Below, one piece after another: positions 1-8,057 of a DNA stretch of 64,000 nt. Position 1 is the stretch's first letter. Every line of letters begins with the position of its first letter. Source of the stretch: Caballeronia pedi (lineage in GTDB: Bacteria > Pseudomonadota > Gammaproteobacteria > Burkholderiales > Burkholderiaceae); contig NZ_FCOE02000006.1 of NCBI RefSeq assembly GCF_001544915.2, forward strand, positions 186,001 to 250,000. Direction: 5' to 3'. The notes under the pieces are model-generated. The model saw nothing but the letters and a program-made list of their open reading frames with translations. It was not told the DNA's origin and searched no databases. Position numbers and translations under genes: made by a program.

Positions 1-195
1 GGTCATCGGCAATACCTCGAAAATGTACGATCTGGTTCACGGACGCAAAACTACCACGACCTGCCGCATCCGTGCGACCCGGCGACTTCGTCGAAGACCG
101 GATTGAATGCGCCTAGAGTAGCGGCAGCGGGATTGCCGTGTCAAAGCCGGGGCAGCCCGACGCGCCCCGGTCCATCGTACACATTCGGCATGCGC
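1..195. other. left edge, no gene assigned
   Basis: No reading frame here could be tied to a family. One plus frame is open from the window edge to a stop near base 113, with a basic, low-complexity translation that I cannot recognise, so a gene end running in from the left is possible but unsupported. A short GC-rich inverted repeat (CCGGGG/CCCCGG, about 153-176) lies just downstream of the minus-strand gene ending at 196 and could be a weak terminator for it, although no T-run follows. Confidence 0.3.
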
Positions 196-444
196 TCAGG
201 CGGCGAGCCGTTGCGCGCTCATCGACGGGCGCCGGACCTGCGGCGGAAACACGTTCCAGGTGCCGTCGTCGTGGCGGAAAAAGATGATCGCGAGCGGGCC
301 GCCCGGATGCTGCGCCTCGATGCAGACATAGCGCGCGCCGGTCATCTGCGAGCGGCACAGGCGCACGACGCGTGCCGGATGCGCGGGTGTCGGGGCGAGC
401 CATTTGTCGACGGCCCAGTGCAGCGAGTTTTCGGCGGTTTGCAT
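196..444 (-). CDS. hypothetical 82-aa protein following the LRAT gene
   Basis: I do not recognise this small soluble protein. The start at 444 is chosen because a strong GAGGAG lies six bases upstream; a longer frame from 471 would put that site inside the gene. The product has no signal peptide or membrane segment. It contains a Trp/Arg-rich first half, one Cys pair (residues about 30 and 40) and a central stretch predicted as beta strand (IIFFRHDDGTWNVFP). It lies 37 bases downstream of the LRAT-domain gene on the same strand and is probably cotranscribed with it from the sigma54-type promoter at 1052-1067. A role as a partner of the LRAT protein is inference from position only. Confidence 0.6.
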   Translation of the reverse strand: MQTAENSLHWAVDKWLAPTPAHPARVVRLCRSQMTGARYVCIEAQHPGGPLAIIFFRHDDGTWNVFPPQVRRPSMSAQRLAA

Positions 445-481
445 GATGGTCTCCTCGGAATCGATCGGCAAGACAGGCGGT

Positions 482-985
482 TCAGGCTGCGAGCGCCGCG
501 TTCATGCGGCGGCGGCGTTCGGCCGCGACATAGGCGCGAAACAGGCCCGACACCGCGCGCAACGCGGCGCTCGGGTGGACGAAGCACGCTTGCACCTGAC
601 GGCTGCGGGCGCGGCCGTCGAGGCACCACGTGACGAAGTGTTCGCAGTTGTTGGTCAGCAGGTGATACTTGTCTTCGCCGAGGCGGCTGCGCGCGCGGCG
701 CACCGCTTCCATGCCGACGAACTTCGCGGCCGGGTTCTGATGGATCGTGACTTCGTGGCCAGCGGCGAACTGTTCGACGGTGACTTCCTCGACCGGACCG
801 CGATGCAGCGACTTGGCGAAGCCGGCGTAGTGGATGACCATGCCGTTGCCCGCGTAGATGCCGTGGTGTTCGTAGCCCGAGCGGCGCGTAACGAGTTCGG
901 TGCCGAGCGCCGGTTCGTCGTCGAGCGAGAAGCCGCTCACGGCGGCTTGCTGGTCGATCAGTCCGGATTGTTGGTTGGTGGTCAT
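482..985 (-). CDS. LRAT-domain (permuted NlpC/P60 fold) protein
   Basis: This 167-aa protein carries the two LRAT signatures. The His block is at residues 38-53 (GYEHHGIYAG followed by VIHYAG, with His41 the likely catalytic His), and the NCEHF motif holds the likely nucleophile Cys114. Proteins of this fold are thiol acyltransferases, phospholipases or amidases; the bacterial members are mostly uncharacterised. There is no signal peptide, so action in the cytoplasm or at the membrane face is expected. The gene is divergent from the double-glycine peptide gene at 1461, and a near-consensus sigma54 promoter sits 67 bases upstream of its start, so it is probably co-induced with the two exported peptides. 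It could modify, release or neutralise the peptide or a lipid; this is inference. The family call is firm, the substrate unknown. Confidence 0.85.
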   Translation of the reverse strand: MTTNQQSGLIDQQAAVSGFSLDDEPALGTELVTRRSGYEHHGIYAGNGMVIHYAGFAKSLHRGPVEEVTVEQFAAGHEVTIHQNPAAKFVGMEAVRRARSRLGEDKYHLLTNNCEHFVTWCLDGRARSRQVQACFVHPSAALRAVSGLFRAYVAAERRRRMNAALAA

Positions 986-1051
986 GGCTGGCTCCGATTC
1001 TTTTTCGGCTTGGCGTCAGGTGTTTGTTTGACGCCGGGTTGTCTAGCCATT

Positions 1052-1067
1052 TGCATCTTCCTTGCCA
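1052..1067 (-). promoter_or_regulatory. sigma54 (-24/-12) promoter of the LRAT gene
   Basis: On the minus strand the bases read TGGCAAGGAAGATGCA, against the consensus TGGCACGNNNNTTGCW. The GG and GC elements are intact with exactly 10 bases between them, and 10 of the 12 specified positions match. Predicted transcription starts near 1041, giving a leader of about 56 bases before the LRAT start at 985. The same type of site precedes both double-glycine peptide genes, which makes chance unlikely. Confidence 0.75.
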
Positions 1068-1270
1068 GCTTTCTTAAATAATTGATTTTTAACGATTAAT
1101 GCCATTTCGAGAGCGATTCTTGATGACTTTGTGTTTTTGTTGAACCAACAGTTTTCGGCAATGTTTGTTGGGTTCGTTGCGCCAGATTCCGAGTCGCCGG
1201 AACGACGGCGCGCCACGCGTGAAAAGGCGTCCGACCGCGTTTCTTTGATGTGTTGGCTGGTTGCCGCCGC

Positions 1271-1289
1271 GCCGACATCGTGTGTCGGC
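1271..1289. promoter_or_regulatory. inverted repeat, candidate enhancer site between two sigma54 promoters
   Basis: GCCGACA-TCGTG-TGTCGGC is a perfect 7-base inverted repeat with a 5-base spacer. It lies about 112 bases upstream of the -24 element for the peptide gene at 1461 and about 205 bases upstream of that for the divergent LRAT gene, a normal range for sigma54 activator sites. The half-site CGACATC recurs in inverted orientation upstream of the second peptide gene (14403-14409 and 14449-14455). Binding by the activator encoded at 2839-4152 is inference. Confidence 0.4.
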
Positions 1290-1399
1290 TGGAATCCAAC
1301 TGATGCGGCCGCGTGGTCGCCGCTGCGGATATCGATGAATCTGGCCGGAACCCCGCGCGATCGGCCAGCCAGCGGAAAGTGGCGGCATGCGATGCGGGT

Positions 1400-1415
1400 C
1401 GGCATGAGCCTTGCA
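1400..1415 (+). promoter_or_regulatory. sigma54 (-24/-12) promoter of exported peptide gene 1
   Basis: CGGCATGAGCCTTGCA keeps the -24 GG and -12 GC pair at exact 10-base spacing and the full TTGCA -12 block; only the first T and the C at position 6 of the consensus differ. Transcription would start near 1426, about 35 bases before the ATG at 1461. The rest of the 986-1460 gap holds the divergent LRAT promoter, an inverted repeat at 1271 and an A+T-rich stretch at about 1070-1150; no other gene is supported there. Confidence 0.8.
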
Positions 1416-1460
1416 TTAAGTCCGTGCGTCCTGCCTGCTGGCCATCACGGAGAAACCGAC

Positions 1461-1787
1461 ATGTGCGCCCTCACCGTCACCGATCTTCACTACGACCGCG
1501 AGCTGGATCACGCGGCGATGTCGGCTATCAACGGCGGAGGTGGCGCGCCATGGGTCTACGGCTGGATCACGCCGTATGTCGATCGTCCGTCGGGCGGCGC
1601 GAGCGGCGGCGCTGTGGTGAATCTCATCGATGTCACGAACAACATCTATGAGGTCACCAACAACGTCACCAACATCACGGTCGGCCAGATGATCAACCAG
1701 TTCCAGAACGTCGCGGTCAGCAACACCGGCAACGGTGCGACGCTCACGGTCAATCCGAACTCGGTGGCGGGAAACCGCGCGGGCTGA
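1461..1787 (+). CDS. double-glycine leader peptide 1, putative C39 export substrate
   Basis: This 108-aa protein starts at an ATG preceded by GGAGAAA. Residues 1-26 form a leader ending in Gly25-Gly26, identical at 14 of 26 positions, without gaps, to the leader of the protein at 13926-14225 (shared pattern Leu4-Thr5, Asp8-Leu9, Glu14-Leu15-Asp16, Ala19-Met-Ser-Ala22, Gly-Gly). Counting back from the cut site, hydrophobic residues fall at -4 (Ile), -7 (Met) and -12 (Leu), the register recognised by C39 peptidases. The predicted 82-residue product is Cys-free, Gly-rich at its start, then Asn/Val/Thr-rich with TNN repeats (about residues 64-75), and contains QMINQFQN, echoed in peptide 2. The PP2C gene follows in the same direction. 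Bacteriocin, signal and fibre-former are all possible; function is unknown. Confidence 0.8.
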   Translation: MCALTVTDLHYDRELDHAAMSAINGGGGAPWVYGWITPYVDRPSGGASGGAVVNLIDVTNNIYEVTNNVTNITVGQMINQFQNVAVSNTGNGATLTVNPNSVAGNRAG

Positions 1788-1832
1788 GCGGTGCACATCA
1801 AGATTCGTTTCGCGCGCGGGTTGGGTCACAAT

Positions 1833-1859
1833 GGGCGGGCCCGTCCGCAACAGCCGCCC
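1833..1859 (+). other. GC-rich hairpin between peptide gene 1 and the phosphatase gene
   Basis: GGGCGG and CCGCCC pair across a 15-base loop in the 105-base gap between the peptide stop and the PP2C start. There is no T-run. It could damp read-through or stabilise the 3' end of the peptide message. A longer hairpin sits in the equivalent place downstream of peptide gene 2. Confidence 0.3.
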
Positions 1860-1892
1860 GACGCCGCGCCACCCAGAATTCCGGAGGTTGCC

Positions 1893-2663
1893 ATGACCTT
1901 CAGCACCGAGTTTCGATGGACCTCCGCCGCCCGCACCGACACCGGCTGCGTGCGGCAGATCAACGAAGACGCGCTGCTCGATGCCCCCGAGCGCGGCCTG
2001 TGGGCCGTCGCGGACGGCATGGGCGGCCATGCGGTCGGCGACCTGGCGAGCCGGATGGTCATCGAGAGCCTCGCGAAGGTGTCACCCGCGGGCGATCTGG
2101 CGGGCGTCATCGCCGATGCCCGCACGCGGCTGCTCGATGTGAACGAACGGCTACGCGTGGAGGCGGCGCGGCGTCAGGTATCGCGTATCGGCAGCACGGT
2201 GGTGCTGCTCGCGGCGCGCGACGGCGCGTGTGGTTACGTGTGGGCCGGCGACAGCCGTATTTATCTGCTCCGGCAGGGACGGCTGATGCAGCTCACGCGC
2301 GATCACAGTCATGTCGAGGAACTGAAGGCGCGCGGGCAACTGACGGCCGAGGAAGCGCTGCATCATCCGGCGCAGCATCTGATCACGCGCGCGGTCGGGG
2401 CGCTCGACATTCTCGAACTCGACGAGAACACGCTCACCCTGAACGATGGCGATACGTTTCTGCTATGCAGCGATGGGTTGTCCAATGAGGTGAGCGAAGC
2501 GGAGATGGCGAACGAACTCGCGCCCGGTAATTGCGAGTCGGCGGCGCAGAAGTTGTTGGAGATCGCGCTGGCGCGGGGCGGGCGCGACAACATTTCGGTG
2601 GTTGTCGCGCATGCGGAGGATTTGATGGCGTCGGATAAGACGCAGGTTAATCCGTCGATTTGA
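1893..2663 (+). CDS. PP2C-family Ser/Thr protein phosphatase
   Basis: This 256-aa cytoplasmic phosphatase of the PppA/Stp1 type should remove phosphate from Ser/Thr in an Mn2+/Mg2+-dependent reaction. Metal-binding motifs are present in order: NED near residues 24-26, DGMGGH at 41-46, a GDSR block, SDGLSN near the C-terminal third, and RDNISVVV near the end. The start follows a GGAGG at 1883-1887. The gene lies 105 bases downstream of exported peptide gene 1 and converges on the operon encoding a double-FHA protein, so dephosphorylation of FHA ligands in that export system is the obvious hypothesis, parallel to PppA/Fha control in type VI secretion. No Ser/Thr kinase gene lies in the window. 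Confidence 0.92.
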   Translation: MTFSTEFRWTSAARTDTGCVRQINEDALLDAPERGLWAVADGMGGHAVGDLASRMVIESLAKVSPAGDLAGVIADARTRLLDVNERLRVEAARRQVSRIGSTVVLLAARDGACGYVWAGDSRIYLLRQGRLMQLTRDHSHVEELKARGQLTAEEALHHPAQHLITRAVGALDILELDENTLTLNDGDTFLLCSDGLSNEVSEAEMANELAPGNCESAAQKLLEIALARGGRDNISVVVAHAEDLMASDKTQVNPSI

Positions 2664-2673
2664 GTAGCGACGG

Positions 2674-2814
2674 TCAGGAATGACGCCGTTGCTGAGTCTG
2701 CATGTAGGCGCGCAGAAGCCGATTGATACGCGTCTGATATCCCTTTCCTTGCTGACGAAACCATTCGAGCACGTCGGCATCCAACCGCATCGTCACGGCC
2801 TGCTTGGGCGGCAC
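2674..2814 (-). pseudogene. truncated BrnA-type antitoxin remnant
   Basis: Directly after the stop codon of the sigma54 activator, and in the same frame, the minus strand encodes a DNA-binding tail typical of BrnA-family antitoxins: VTMRLDADVLEWFRQQGKGY, then QTRINRLLRAYM. The only possible starts are a GTG at 2814 (46 aa) or an ATG at 2790 (38 aa). That is about half the family's usual length, with the N-terminal part missing. No BrnT toxin is next to it. I read it as a decayed toxin-antitoxin remnant; a functional short orphan regulator cannot be excluded. Confidence 0.65.
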
Positions 2815-2838
2815 AACATGCGTTCGACGGCCAGGCCG

Positions 2839-4152
2839 CTACCCCTCCGCCTCCCGATTCTTCTGCGCCGCCGCCCGAAACTCCTTCGAATGCAGCCCAT
2901 GCTTCTTCAGAAGCATCTGCAGATGCGACCGGTTCATCTCATACCGCCGCGCGAGCTCCGCGACCGTCCCGCCGGTTTCCTGCAAGCCGCGCTCGAGGAA
3001 CGCGCGCTCGGCCTCATCGCTTGCGACGCGTTTCGCTTCCGCCAGCGAACTGGCCGTCGCGATGCCGTTGCCGCTCACCGCCGGGCCGCCCATAGCCAGC
3101 GAGAGCGATGACTTCGGGCGAATATCCACGGGCAGATGGTCGATGTCCGCCATATCGCCCGCCAGACAGGCGAGCCGGTACACCACGTTTCTCAACTCGC
3201 GGATATTTCCCGGATAGTCATAGTTGCGTAGAAAATCGCGCAGCCTCGGCGACAGCTTCACCGGCCTGCGCTTCAACGTCGCCGCCGCTTCATCGCCGAA
3301 ATAGGCGAGCAACAGCGAAATCTCGTCGCGCCGTTCGCGCAACGCCGGCAGCGTCAGATGAATCACGCTCAGCCGATAAAACAGATCCTCGCGAAAACGC
3401 CCTTCTTCGCAGAACTTGCGCAAGTTGCGATTCGTCGCCGCGACGATGCGCGTATCCACCCCGATCGGCTCATCCGAACCCACGCGCTGAATCTCGTGCG
3501 CTTCGAGCACGCGCAACAATTTCACCTGTCCCGACAAAGGCAACTCGCCGATTTCATCGAGAAAGATCGTGCCCGTATGCGCGCTTTCGAATTTGCCCTT
3601 GCGATCGTTGGTCGCCCCCGTGAACGCGCCCTTGCGATGCCCGAATAATTCGGACTCCAGCAGATTATCCGGAATCGCGCCACAGTTCACCGAGATATAC
3701 GGCTTGTCCGCGCGCGAACCGTTCGCGTGAATGACCTTCGCCATCAGTTCCTTGCCGGTGCCGCTTTCGCCGTCGATCAACACGGGCAAATCCGTCGGCG
3801 CGGCTTTTTCCGCGATTTCCAGCGCTTCGAGCAGCTTCGGGTTATCGCCGAAGGTGCCCTCGAACACGAAGCTGCGCTCGATCAGCGCCTGCCGCCGCGC
3901 GCCGGCCGGCAGATCGCGCTTCGGCTCCGCGGCCGCCGCCTGCACGAAACGCTCCTTGTGCGATAACTGCATGACTTCGTCGCGCAAGGTGCTCGCCTGC
4001 CGCAAGAGCTTTTCGATCTCGGGCCGTTCGAGGCGCGAGGTCCATCTGAGCGTCGAGCGCAGAATCTCGATCTTCTCGATGAGTCCCGCATACGAAATCG
4101 CCGATGTCGCTGGCGCGCTTGCATCGCTTTCCGGTTGATCGAGTATTTTCAT
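2839..4152 (-). CDS. sigma54-dependent activator (AAA+ / Fis HTH) of the export locus
   Basis: This 437-aa enhancer-binding protein has Walker A GESGTGKE at 128-135, the sigma54-contact loop GAFTGA at 175-180, Walker B (TIFLDE) near 195-200, and a Fis-type helix-turn-helix near 395-420. Residues 1-95 are a short helical region with no receiver, GAF or FHA domain that I can see, so the input signal is unknown; phospho-protein or partner control is possible. The ATG overlaps the stop of the ABC exporter gene by four bases (ATGA), so it is translated with the export operon. Three sigma54-type promoters lie within 12 kb, before the LRAT gene and both leader-peptide genes, and they are the likely targets. 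The role is inferred from linkage; the family assignment is firm. Confidence 0.93.
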   Translation of the reverse strand: MKILDQPESDASAPATSAISYAGLIEKIEILRSTLRWTSRLERPEIEKLLRQASTLRDEVMQLSHKERFVQAAAAEPKRDLPAGARRQALIERSFVFEGTFGDNPKLLEALEIAEKAAPTDLPVLIDGESGTGKELMAKVIHANGSRADKPYISVNCGAIPDNLLESELFGHRKGAFTGATNDRKGKFESAHTGTIFLDEIGELPLSGQVKLLRVLEAHEIQRVGSDEPIGVDTRIVAATNRNLRKFCEEGRFREDLFYRLSVIHLTLPALRERRDEISLLLAYFGDEAAATLKRRPVKLSPRLRDFLRNYDYPGNIRELRNVVYRLACLAGDMADIDHLPVDIRPKSSLSLAMGGPAVSGNGIATASSLAEAKRVASDEAERAFLERGLQETGGTVAELARRYEMNRSHLQMLLKKHGLHSKEFRAAAQKNREAEG

Positions 4153-7100
4153 GCTGCGCTCAGTTGCTTTTGCACGAGTTGGTAGTACATGCCCTTTCTC
4201 GCGACGAGTTCGTCGTGCTTGCCCTGCTCGACGATGCCGCCTTCGTACAGCACGAGAATCTTGTCGGCGCGCATGATCGTCGACAGCCGGTGCGCGATGA
4301 TCACCGCCGTGCGTCCCTTCAATATCTCCTGCATGTTGCCGAGAATATTGCTTTCCGATTGCGTATCGAGCGCGGAGGTCGCTTCATCGAACACGAGCAG
4401 ACGCGGGTCGTGATAGAGCGCGCGCGCGATGCATAGCCGCTGAATCTGTCCACCCGAAAGACCCACGCCGCGCTCGCCCACCACTTGCTCGTAACCGAGC
4501 GGCATCTTCGCGATGAACGCATGCGCATCGGCCATTTTCGCCACTTCCTCGATGCGCCTTCTGTCAGGCGCTTCATCGCCGCTCGCGATGTTCTCTGCGA
4601 TCGTGCCCGAGAACAGCAGATTGCTCTGCATCACATAGCCGATCTGCGCGCGAAAGAAACCCTTGTCGACGACGTTGATATCGTAGCCATCGACCGTCAT
4701 CTTGCCTTCGCTCGGCGCGTAGAAGCCGACGAGCAATTTAGCGAGCGTCGTCTTGCCCGAACCGCTGCGTCCGACGATCGCGATCAGCTCGCCTGGCCTG
4801 ATATCGAAGCTGATGTTCTCCAGCACATAAGGCGCATCGCCTTCGCCATAGCGGAAGTACACGCCGTTGAAGCTGATATCGCCTTGCAGGTCGGGCAGCA
4901 TCACGCGCTGCTGCATGTCTTCGGGCTTCTGTTCCGGCTCGATATCGAGCACGTCGCCGAGCCGCTCCATCGCGACGCCCGCGTCGTTCAGCAGGCTCCA
5001 CAAGTTGATGAGCCCCATCAGCGGCGCGAGCACGCTGCCCATGTACGCGTTGAATGCGATCAGTTGCCCGATGGTGAGTTCGCGCGCGAGCACGAGATTC
5101 GCGCCGACCCACAACACGCCGATGGTCGTCGCCGCATTCAGCACCTGGCTGCACAGGCCCACCGCGATATTGAAGCGCTGCGACTTGTATTGCACTTCAA
5201 GCGACTTCGCGTACTTCTTCTCCCACTTCAGGCGCACCGGCCGTTCGATGCCCATGCCCTTTACCGTCTCCACGCCGCCTAGCGCTTCCATCAGATAGGA
5301 GCGCGCATCCGTGCCCGCCGAGAACGTTTCGCGCGCGTTCTGCTTGATGCGCGGCGTCGCGACGACGGTGAGCACCATCATCGGAATCACGAACGCGATC
5401 AGCAGCAACGTGAGCTTCACGTTGTAGAGGAACATGATCGTGAAGTAGATGAAGATCATCAGCAGGTTCAGCACGGTCGATACCGTCGATTCCGTGAGGA
5501 ACGCGCGGATCGTGTGATTCTCCTGAAAGCGTGCGAACACATCGCCGGTCTTGCGCTTCGCGAAGAAGCCGAACGGCAGCGAGAACGTGTGCCTGAAGAA
5601 TTGCGACATCATCGCGAAGTCCATATTGCGGACCATGAAGTTCGCGAGGTAAGCGCGTATCGTCGTCATCAGTTGCGTGAACGCACTCGCGATCACGAGC
5701 CCGAAGATCAGCACGTGCAGGAGATTCACGTTCTGATGCACGATCACGCCATCGAGAATGTTCTGGATGATGAGCGGCGGTATCACGCCCAGCACCTGAA
5801 TGACGAAGGTCGCGAGAAAGAGATGCAGCAGGATCTTCTTGTACGGCTTCAGATAGCCGACGAAACGCAGCCATGGCGAACGCGACACTTCCTTCTGCGC
5901 GAGGTCCTGTCCCGGCGTGAAGAGCAGACACGTGCCGCTCCAGCCGCGCTCGAACTCGCCGACCGTCATCTTCCGAAAGCCGATGGCCGGGTCCGCGACC
6001 CACACGTTGTCGCTCGACACGCCATAGATGATGATGTAGTGATATCCCTCCCAATGCGCGATGAACGGCATCTCGAAGCCGCGCAGCGATTCGAACGTAC
6101 ACTGCACGCCGCGCGTCGTGAAGCCGAGCGATTCACCCGCGCGCGCAAGCGAATCGAGCGTCGCGCCGGACGTCGTCACGTTGGCGAGTTCGCGCAGCTT
6201 GCCCAGTGTCATGTTGATGCCGTAGTGACGGCAGATCATTGCGAGACACGCGGCGCCGCAGTCCATCTCCTCGGCCTGCTCGACCCACGCGAAACGCTTA
6301 ATGACGCGTTCGCCCAGTTCGGGCTTCGTGTGCAGATCGAGCATCGCGGGCAGCTTGCGGCGCTCGGCGAGCTTCTTTTGCCGCTGCAATTCGCGCTCGC
6401 TGAAGCGGATGCGCTCTTCCAGCACTTCGCGCAGCTTCACGTTGCGCTCGATGATGAAATGCACCGTCTTCTCGGGAATCACGAGCAGGCGCGTATCGGC
6501 GCTCGCGATCGCGGATGCCATCTGCTCCTGACGCATCACGCACGCTTTCTCGCCGAAAATCTCGCCAGGGCCGAGCGTCGCGATCACATGTTGCACGCCG
6601 CTCTCTTCGCGCACGATCCGCACTTCGCCCTGACGCACGACATAGAGCCGCCGGTCGTCGCGCGAATCCTGCTTGAGAATCTCCTTGCCTTCGGCCACGC
6701 GCTTCACGCCGACGCTGCGCACGCATTCCTCCAGCTCGGCCTTGTCGAGCTTGCCGCGCAGATCGAACAGCTTCGCGACGAAGCCGCCCGCCGAGTTGAT
6801 CGCGACATAGCTCGTGATGAACGCGAGCGCGGCCGGATTCTTCGCAATGACGGGCTCGATCACGACACGCGGAATATGCAGCAGCTCGGTCTTGCCGGAG
6901 GAACGCACCGACGACTCATGGCGGTATTCGCGCAGCATCGCGATATCCGCGAAAGTCTCGCGCTCCTTCTTCACCCCCATGCTGATTTCCTTGCCGTGCT
7001 CCTCGGTGAAGATGCGCACGGACCCGGCCTTCACGATATAGAGCCCGTCGGCCGCATCGCCCGCGTTGCAGACGGTCTCGCCGAAGCCGAAGCGGCGCGA

Positions 7101-7208
7101 CACCGCGTGCGCCGCCAGATGCTCGATCTCCTCGCGCGTGAAGGGCGAGAGAATCTCGACCGACGAGAGGAACTCGGCGGGCGAATCAAGGCTCGATGGA
7201 GCGTCCAT
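4149..7208 (-). CDS. peptidase-containing ABC exporter with two cNMP-binding domains (C39-ABC)
   Basis: This 1019-aa inner-membrane exporter should cut Gly-Gly leaders and pump the product into a type I-like channel. Two cyclic-nucleotide-binding-like domains occupy about 15-130 and 150-275. A C39 peptidase follows at about 300-430 with the full active site: oxyanion Gln311, Cys317 in MDCGAAC, His390 in EGYHYI and Asp406 in ADPAIG. The ABC membrane domain runs about 455-745, and the ATPase has Walker A GRSGSGKTT (about 812), signature LSGGQ (about 916) and LLVFDEATS (about 936). The cNMP domains suggest gating by a nucleotide or purely structural use; whether they bind ligand cannot be seen. 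Neighbours are PpiC (23-base gap) and the sigma54 activator (4-base overlap). The expected substrates are the two leader peptides at 1461 and 13926. Confidence 0.95.
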   Translation of the reverse strand: MDAPSSLDSPAEFLSSVEILSPFTREEIEHLAAHAVSRRFGFGETVCNAGDAADGLYIVKAGSVRIFTEEHGKEISMGVKKERETFADIAMLREYRHESSVRSSGKTELLHIPRVVIEPVIAKNPAALAFITSYVAINSAGGFVAKLFDLRGKLDKAELEECVRSVGVKRVAEGKEILKQDSRDDRRLYVVRQGEVRIVREESGVQHVIATLGPGEIFGEKACVMRQEQMASAIASADTRLLVIPEKTVHFIIERNVKLREVLEERIRFSERELQRQKKLAERRKLPAMLDLHTKPELGERVIKRFAWVEQAEEMDCGAACLAMICRHYGINMTLGKLRELANVTTSGATLDSLARAGESLGFTTRGVQCTFESLRGFEMPFIAHWEGYHYIIIYGVSSDNVWVADPAIGFRKMTVGEFERGWSGTCLLFTPGQDLAQKEVSRSPWLRFVGYLKPYKKILLHLFLATFVIQVLGVIPPLIIQNILDGVIVHQNVNLLHVLIFGLVIASAFTQLMTTIRAYLANFMVRNMDFAMMSQFFRHTFSLPFGFFAKRKTGDVFARFQENHTIRAFLTESTVSTVLNLLMIFIYFTIMFLYNVKLTLLLIAFVIPMMVLTVVATPRIKQNARETFSAGTDARSYLMEALGGVETVKGMGIERPVRLKWEKKYAKSLEVQYKSQRFNIAVGLCSQVLNAATTIGVLWVGANLVLARELTIGQLIAFNAYMGSVLAPLMGLINLWSLLNDAGVAMERLGDVLDIEPEQKPEDMQQRVMLPDLQGDISFNGVYFRYGEGDAPYVLENISFDIRPGELIAIVGRSGSGKTTLAKLLVGFYAPSEGKMTVDGYDINVVDKGFFRAQIGYVMQSNLLFSGTIAENIASGDEAPDRRRIEEVAKMADAHAFIAKMPLGYEQVVGERGVGLSGGQIQRLCIARALYHDPRLLVFDEATSALDTQSESNILGNMQEILKGRTAVIIAHRLSTIMRADKILVLYEGGIVEQGKHDELVARKGMYYQLVQKQLSAA

Positions 7209-7231
7209 GTTCTATCGCGATTCCGTTCGGG

Positions 7232-7984
7232 TCAGCGGGCTTCGATGACATGTTCCTGCGCGCGCGTCATCATCCATTCCTCGCGCAGCAGGCGGCGGAT
7301 TTCCGCGGACACGTCTTCGTCGAGCTTGGCGGGATACTTGGCCGTCACCGCGAAGATTTCATACGAGGCGCCGTCCGCCGACACGAACGGTCCGAGCAGA
7401 TCGCCCACTTCCGCGTTGAAGACTTTCGCCTCGACCTCCGGCTTCATCTGACCGCGCATCACGCGGCCGATCACGCCGCCTTCGTCGCGCGTATCGGCAA
7501 GCGAATGCTCGCGCGCCATCTCGGCGAAGCTGTCGGGATCGTCGTTGAGATACGAGATCATTTCCTTCGCGCTGCCTTCGGTATCGAGCAGGATGTGACT
7601 GACCTCGATGCTGTCGAACTTCGGCGAATTGAGCTGAAAATACTCTTCGACCTCGCGCGGCGTGCCGACCTTGTCGAGCATCTTCTCGTGATAGAGCGTA
7701 TCGGTGATGAACACCTCGAACTCGTCGAGGCTCACGTGCAGCGCATCGAGATAGTTGTTCATGTCCGCCGCGCGATGCAGCCCGCGAATGCGGCGGAACT
7801 GATCGGCGCGATTCTGGATGTCATCGTCGCTCACGACGATGCCCGACTTCTTCGCCGCGCGCACGGTCAGCTTGTCGCGCACGAGTTGCTCGATGAGACC
7901 GTCGAACTGACCGTTCAACTTCAACAACCTGATGAATTCGCCGACGTCGACCACTTCGTCGTCGATACGCACAATCGCCGTCAT
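7232..7984 (-). CDS. parvulin-type peptidyl-prolyl isomerase (PpiC/SurA-like), cytoplasmic
   Basis: This 250-aa protein is mostly helical at the N-terminus (SurA-like) with a parvulin domain at about 130-225 (VSHILL, FAEMAREHSL, GGVIGRVMRGQM, VFNAEVGDLLGPF). The start at 7984 follows GGAGA with a five-base spacer; the longer frame from 8020 lacks such a site. No signal peptide is seen, so unlike SurA or PrsA it should act in the cytoplasm, perhaps holding the peptide precursors unfolded for the C39 transporter. It sits between the HlyD adaptor and the ABC exporter in the same operon. Confidence 0.9.
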   Translation of the reverse strand: MTAIVRIDDEVVDVGEFIRLLKLNGQFDGLIEQLVRDKLTVRAAKKSGIVVSDDDIQNRADQFRRIRGLHRAADMNNYLDALHVSLDEFEVFITDTLYHEKMLDKVGTPREVEEYFQLNSPKFDSIEVSHILLDTEGSAKEMISYLNDDPDSFAEMAREHSLADTRDEGGVIGRVMRGQMKPEVEAKVFNAEVGDLLGPFVSADGASYEIFAVTAKYPAKLDEDVSAEIRRLLREEWMMTRAQEHVIEAR

Positions 7985-8057
7985 ATCGTTCTCCGTTCGG
8001 TTCTCTGTTGAATTGCGCATCTTGTCCGCGTTGCGGCGTTCGTGTAACCCCCCATTC

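Noticed and set aside
103..633. plus-strand frame opposite the 82-aa and LRAT genes
   Set aside because: No ribosome site and Arg-rich composition; the minus-strand LRAT motifs are decisive.
1043..1416. three overlapping minus-strand frames upstream of the LRAT gene
   Set aside because: They cross the sigma54 promoters and the A+T-rich region, have no ribosome site of note and share no family.
5514..7451. 645-codon open frame on the plus strand opposite the ABC exporter
   Set aside because: Long antisense frames are expected in GC-rich DNA. The translation is Arg/His/Asp-rich low complexity, while the minus strand encodes a complete exporter.
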